A stretch of 64,000 nucleotides of DNA from Chamaea fasciata (taxonomy: Eukaryota; Chordata; Aves; Passeriformes; Sylviidae), in contig JARCOQ010000064.1 of NCBI GenBank assembly GCA_029207755.1, positions 434,001-498,000 of the forward strand, read 5' to 3'. Shown one piece after another: positions 62,281 through 64,000 of the stretch (its first letter is position 1; every line of letters starts with the position of its first letter). Under the pieces are notes generated by a model, which had not been told where the DNA came from, did not search any database, and saw only the letters and a list, made by a program, of their open reading frames with translations. Position numbers and translations under genes: made by a program.

Positions 62281-63477
62281 AAACGCTCTGCCTTGATCTG
62301 GATGGATGGAGGAGGGCACGTGGACTCGACTACTGAGGACTCATTGCAGATGCTAGAATTAAGGGCTGTCCTTTGGATCATTATGAATTGGCCTGATCAG
62401 GGTGTAAATATTGTCACAGACTCATGATACGTAGTAGGGGTGGTGCTGCGGATTGAGGATGCATTGATAAAGGATATAAAGAATGACAGGTTATGGGAAC
62501 TTTTGAGGCAGCTGAGGCAAGCTGTTCGGCTGCGCTCAGCTCCTTTTGCGATTTTGCATATTCGAAGCCACAAATGGTCAGAAGGTTTGGGTCAGGGTAA
62601 TGCCATAGCTGATCAGTTGGTTTCTGTTGCAGTACCACAAGACGGATTTCAGCAGGCACGTATTGCTCATGAGACTTTTCACCAGAATGCGCGAGGCCTA
62701 AAGAAACAGTTTCGCATATCTCTGAATGATGCCCGTGGTATTGTCAGATCCTGTCCTCTCTGTAGTCAGCATGGGCCTGGACTAGGGATGGGAGTAAACC
62801 CACGGGGCCTTGGACCCAATCACATCTGGCAAATGGATGTAACTCATGTATCCTCCTTTGGTAGATTGAAATATGTGCATGTTACAATTGATACTTTCAG
62901 TAAATTTATTTGGGCTTCAGCGCAGCCGGGAGAGAAAGCTCTCCACGTGGTACGACACCTAACTACTTGCTTTGCGGTGATGGGGGTGCCAGAACAGATT
63001 AAGACAGATAATGGCCCTGCATATGTGAGCAGCAGGATCCAAAGGTTCTTACAGAAGTGGGGTGTGACACACATCACAGGTATCCCACATTCACCAACAG
63101 GTCAGGCGATTGTGGAGCGAGCCCACCAAACACTCAAGGATTATCTGTTAAAATATAAGGAGGAGGTGGATGCGCAGACCATGCTATCAAAAACACTATT
63201 TGTATTAAACTATCTGTGTGTAATGGGGGACCACTCGGAGCCCCCTGCGGTCATCCACTCAGGCGGAGTAAAGGAGGAAGCAACTAAGCCATTGTTTAAA
63301 GTCATGTACCGAGATCCCAAAACTGGAGTATGGGAAGGTCCCGCAGAGGTTCAGTACATGGGTAGAGGTTATGTTTGTGTTCTTACCCCCACAGGGCCCC
63401 AATGGATACCTAGTAAATGGATCCGTCCTGCTAATGACCCTGCAAGAGCGACATCGATACTGGACAGTCAGGGTTAG
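62281..63477 (+). pseudogene. Retroviral pol remnant: RNase H end and integrase (copy B)
   Basis: As in copy A, with the same TGA (62,425-62,427) after IVTDS and the same zinc-binding and DDE motifs in integrase. A Lys-to-Arg difference lies a few residues after TDNGPAY (IQRF here, IQKF in copy A). Confidence 0.9.
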
Positions 63478-63483
63478 AGGGGG

Positions 63484-63914
63484 TACACTTAATTGAAGAC
63501 TTAAGGGCAAGAGAAAACCTACAACTGCTCTGGCAGTTTGACAAGGTAGTACAGAGAGATCACTCCATGTCAATTCATACCCAAATAGCTAAGTTGTAAG
63601 AACTCACTAGTCATTTGCAGCAAGACACAGGCTTGGGTTTAACAGATTGGCTATGATCTTTCGGGCTAGGGCCTTGGATAACCTCCCTACTGCAACATGT
63701 AATCAATATTGTGATTGTTATTATACTGCTTGTACTTTTTGTATCTTGCTTTTTTTGCTGCTTGCAACAGATGATGTATCGCATAGCAGAAACAGTAACT
63801 ACTCGACACACTGCGTTTGCTGCACAAAATAAAAAAGAGGGAATTGTTGAAGAATGGTTAGCAGAGCAAGGCCACGGATCATTAGAGGCCTCATGGACCG
63901 ATACCAAGTGCTAG
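63484..63914 (+). pseudogene. Env transmembrane-subunit remnant (copy B)
   Basis: Same frame, hydrophobic segment and internal stops as in copy A. The terminal codon TGG of copy A's KCW is TAG here, which ends the tail earlier. Confidence 0.75.
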
Positions 63915-64000
63915 CAGCCTACGCGCTGCTAAGATAAGCTGTCCTTGGGACAGCAGTAAGCACGGATACAGGCCAAAGATAAAAGAACTTGTGCTTAATA
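63845..64000 (+). mobile_element. Start of the 3' LTR (copy B, cut by window end)
   Basis: Begins with TGTTGAAG after the polypurine run and matches the first 156 bp of the copy A LTR. Confidence 0.8.

Larger units (their letters stand above)
49582..64000 (+). repeat. Segmental duplication, copy B (cut by window end)
   Basis: Direct-orientation partner of 34,041-48,446, complete in all landmarks: polypurine tract, PAK3-like gene, ERV pol, TM tail and the first 156 bp of the LTR. It differs from copy A by sparse substitutions, small homopolymer changes and 16 extra bases at about 60,333-60,348. Confidence 0.97.
62281..64000 (+). mobile_element. Betaretrovirus-like ERV, 5'-truncated (copy B, cut by window end)
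   Basis: Duplicate of the element at 46,727-48,685, with RNase H end, integrase, TM tail and the first part of the LTR (from 63,845). Its 5' border with the PAK3-like promoter is at the same place as in copy A, so it arrived by duplication and not by a second insertion. Confidence 0.88.

Noticed and set aside
1..64000. CRISPR array, operon or prokaryotic contamination
   Set aside because: No spaced direct repeats of that type; genes have spliceosomal introns, CR1 tails and avian ERVs throughout.

Overview
The window is nuclear DNA of a bird, almost certainly a passerine. Genes are split by short GT-AG introns. CR1 3' ends, avian-type endogenous retroviruses (ERVs) and an OR14-type olfactory receptor fragment are present. 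A PIM1-like kinase fragment and two PAK3-like kinase genes lie close together; expansion of both families is described for the zebra finch.

Layout: 1-11,700 is AT-rich DNA with no gene I can support. A CpG island at about 11,720-12,960 carries exons 2 and 3 of a PIM1-like kinase on the minus strand; the rest of the kinase domain is not in the window. 12,960-21,300 is AT-rich with no supported gene. 21,439-26,429 (minus) is a complete maestro/HEAT-repeat (MROH-like) gene of about 721 codons, whose start codon sits in a tandem repeat. 27,460-29,860 is an ERV fragment on the minus strand with an extreme one-strand G-to-A pattern (on the + strand 9 CC against 82 GG dinucleotides over 1,200 bp), the signature of APOBEC-type DNA editing. 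CR1 tails, a solo LTR and a minisatellite follow.

From 34,041 on, the window holds two near-identical copies of a unit of about 15.5 kb (copy A from 34,041; copy B from 49,582 and cut by the window end). Each copy has a polypurine tract, a complete 12-exon PAK3-like gene on the minus strand (437 codons) and, head to head with its first exon, a truncated betaretrovirus-like ERV (RNase H/integrase, TM tail, 3' LTR). The two predicted kinases differ by two residues (E132D, R372L). They keep all core kinase motifs but lack a CRIB/p21-binding region and begin with a hydrophobic segment. The ERV carries the same in-frame stop in both copies, so it was dead before the duplication. In copy A the LTR ends abruptly in an olfactory receptor remnant, followed by three tandem YY1-type motifs and a poly-T run, after which copy B starts.

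All exon structures were read by eye from splice sites and reading phase. Family names rest on motif recognition, not on a database search.
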